From: Helicobacteraceae bacterium
GTDB taxonomy: Bacteria > Campylobacterota > Campylobacteria > Campylobacterales > Helicobacteraceae
Assembly (NCBI GenBank): GCA_900770765.1
Contig: CAAGLK010000080.1
Span: 1 to 51,996, forward strand
Direction of reading: 5' to 3'
DNA length: 51,996 nt
Of the stretch, positions 51,344 to 51,996 are shown piece after piece; the stretch's first letter is position 1; each line of letters starts with the position of its first letter. Below the pieces are notes generated by a model, which worked only from the letters and a program-made list of their open reading frames with translations, was not told the DNA's origin and searched no databases. The position numbers and the translations under genes are program-made.

Positions 51344-51877
51344 ATGTTAGAGTGTAAAAGAATTTTTAAGGATTCTTGTGATTTAAAAAAGATTTTAAAA
51401 TTAAGTGCGGAATCCTTCCTTGTGTGTGAGTGTATCGCGCCGATAAATTTGAGTGCGATTCCATTTAGTGATAAAAATTTAGAGATTCTAGGCTTTTATG
51501 AAAAGGGTGAGTTTGTGGGCTTTGCTATGGTTTATATTTTTAAAAATCTTACTTATTTAGCCTTTTTGGCTGTGTGTGAAGAGACGCGTGGGAGGGGAGT
51601 TGGCGGTAAGATTTTAGAGATTTTAAAAGAGAAATTTAAGGAATCTTTAGTGCTTGAGATTGAAGCGTTGGATTCTGGGGCGGAAAATAATAATGAGCGA
51701 ATCAAAAGGGCGGAGTTTTATAAAAAATGCGGCTTTTTTGATTCTTTAGAGAAAATTTCATATCTTGGCGTAACTTATAGTATTTATACAAATATTGAAC
51801 GCTTTAATATAGCGGAATTTGTGGAGTTGTTTGAATATTTTAAGACGCAAAATCATTTTGAATTTATATTAAGTTAA
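51344..51877 (+). CDS. GNAT-family N-acetyltransferase
   Basis: The 177-residue protein has the acetyl-CoA binding motif of the GNAT fold. It shows VCEETRGRGVGGKILEILKEK (motif A, with the RGxGxG/A loop) and the later strand LEIEALDS, followed by RAEFYKKCGFFDS. The acceptor is unknown. ATG 51344 is chosen for its AAAAGGAGGGCAA ribosome site; the upstream frame is repeat-derived. The last 20 residues are hydrophobic-aromatic. Confidence 0.8.
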   Translation: MLECKRIFKDSCDLKKILKLSAESFLVCECIAPINLSAIPFSDKNLEILGFYEKGEFVGFAMVYIFKNLTYLAFLAVCEETRGRGVGGKILEILKEKFKESLVLEIEALDSGAENNNERIKRAEFYKKCGFFDSLEKISYLGVTYSIYTNIERFNIAEFVELFEYFKTQNHFEFILS

Positions 51878-51903
51878 TTAAGTTTTTAAGATAAATGTCA
51901 AGG

Positions 51904-51996
51904 TTAATGAGAATTTTTTAGCAATAAATCTAATTTACCTTTAATTTCTCTTAAAAGCAAAAAGGCATCCTCACTAGATTTTTTAAAATCCTCTAA
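51904..51996 (-). CDS. C-terminus of an unknown protein (5' end missing)
   Basis: The minus strand is open from the right edge for 30 codons, ending EIKGKLDLLLKNSH and TAA. The sequence is a Lys/Leu-rich helix and cannot be assigned. It is convergent with the acetyltransferase gene. Confidence 0.5.
   Translation of the reverse strand, partial: LEDFKKSSEDAFLLLREIKGKLDLLLKNSH

Noticed and set aside
1..51996. tRNA or rRNA genes, transposases, prophage genes
   Set aside because: I looked on both strands for cloverleaf ends, rRNA cores and DDE or integrase motifs and saw none.

Overview
The window reads as a chromosome segment of a Helicobacter-like member of the Campylobacterota. The coding is AT-rich and tightly packed. 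The main evidence is a full 14-gene NADH-quinone-oxidoreductase-type operon in which nuoE and nuoF are replaced by the two small unrelated proteins typical of Helicobacter/Campylobacter. Supporting evidence is the soluble CZB-domain chemoreceptor of TlpD type, FlgR beside gyrA, and UvrC, RpoD, FumC and NadB of epsilonproteobacterial character.

Layout. 1-2872: large minus-strand type IIG-like nuclease/methyltransferase, running off the left edge. 3150-16952: nuoABCD-(two replacement genes)-GHIJKLMN, closed by a hairpin terminator. 16973-22829: a lipoprotein, a PilJ-type sensor-like protein, a metallophosphoesterase, a TPR protein, xseB and a nitrilase-fold protein that lacks its catalytic cysteine. 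22935-26523: a BcgI-like restriction-modification pair whose specificity gene is split by one frame at an A-AAA-AAG heptamer. 26524-27002: palindromic repeats. 27003-30879: nadB, a tiny lipoprotein, a DciA-like gene and uvrC. 31025-34287: two convergent, related surface-glycan-type genes, one with an (AT)10 tract in its leader and one with a G10 tract in its coding sequence. 34299-39687: rpoD, tlpD, fumC and a cyclophilin, all minus strand. 39768-43089: a degenerate trypsin-like periplasmic protein and gyrA, the latter interrupted by an in-frame TGA. 43468-46882: a small secreted protein, a decayed restriction-modification locus (44-codon C5-methyltransferase remnant, intact nuclease, C-terminal remnant of another nuclease) and flgR. 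47326-51877: asd, a third restriction-modification pair, a low-molecular-weight phosphatase and a GNAT acetyltransferase. 51904-51996: the end of an unknown minus-strand gene.

How it fits together. The nuo complex should pump protons using a donor other than NADH, because no NADH/FMN-binding NuoF is present. Around these core genes sit four restriction-modification loci in different states of integrity. Simple-sequence tracts suited to phase variation occur in the surface-glycan and specificity genes.

Three repeat systems lie over this background. (1) The word GTGGAATC and its core GAATC/GATTC are strongly over-represented and often appear as inverted pairs in terminator hairpins, much like DNA-uptake sequences in Neisseria. 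(2) Degenerate heptanucleotide arrays (RGANNGC) have entered or extended genes (the NuoF-position protein, NuoI, GyrA) and form the asd leader hairpin. (3) Palindromic repeats ending in CATTGCGAG/CTCGCAATG cluster beside the restriction-modification loci. No rRNA, tRNA, CRISPR array or transposase was seen.
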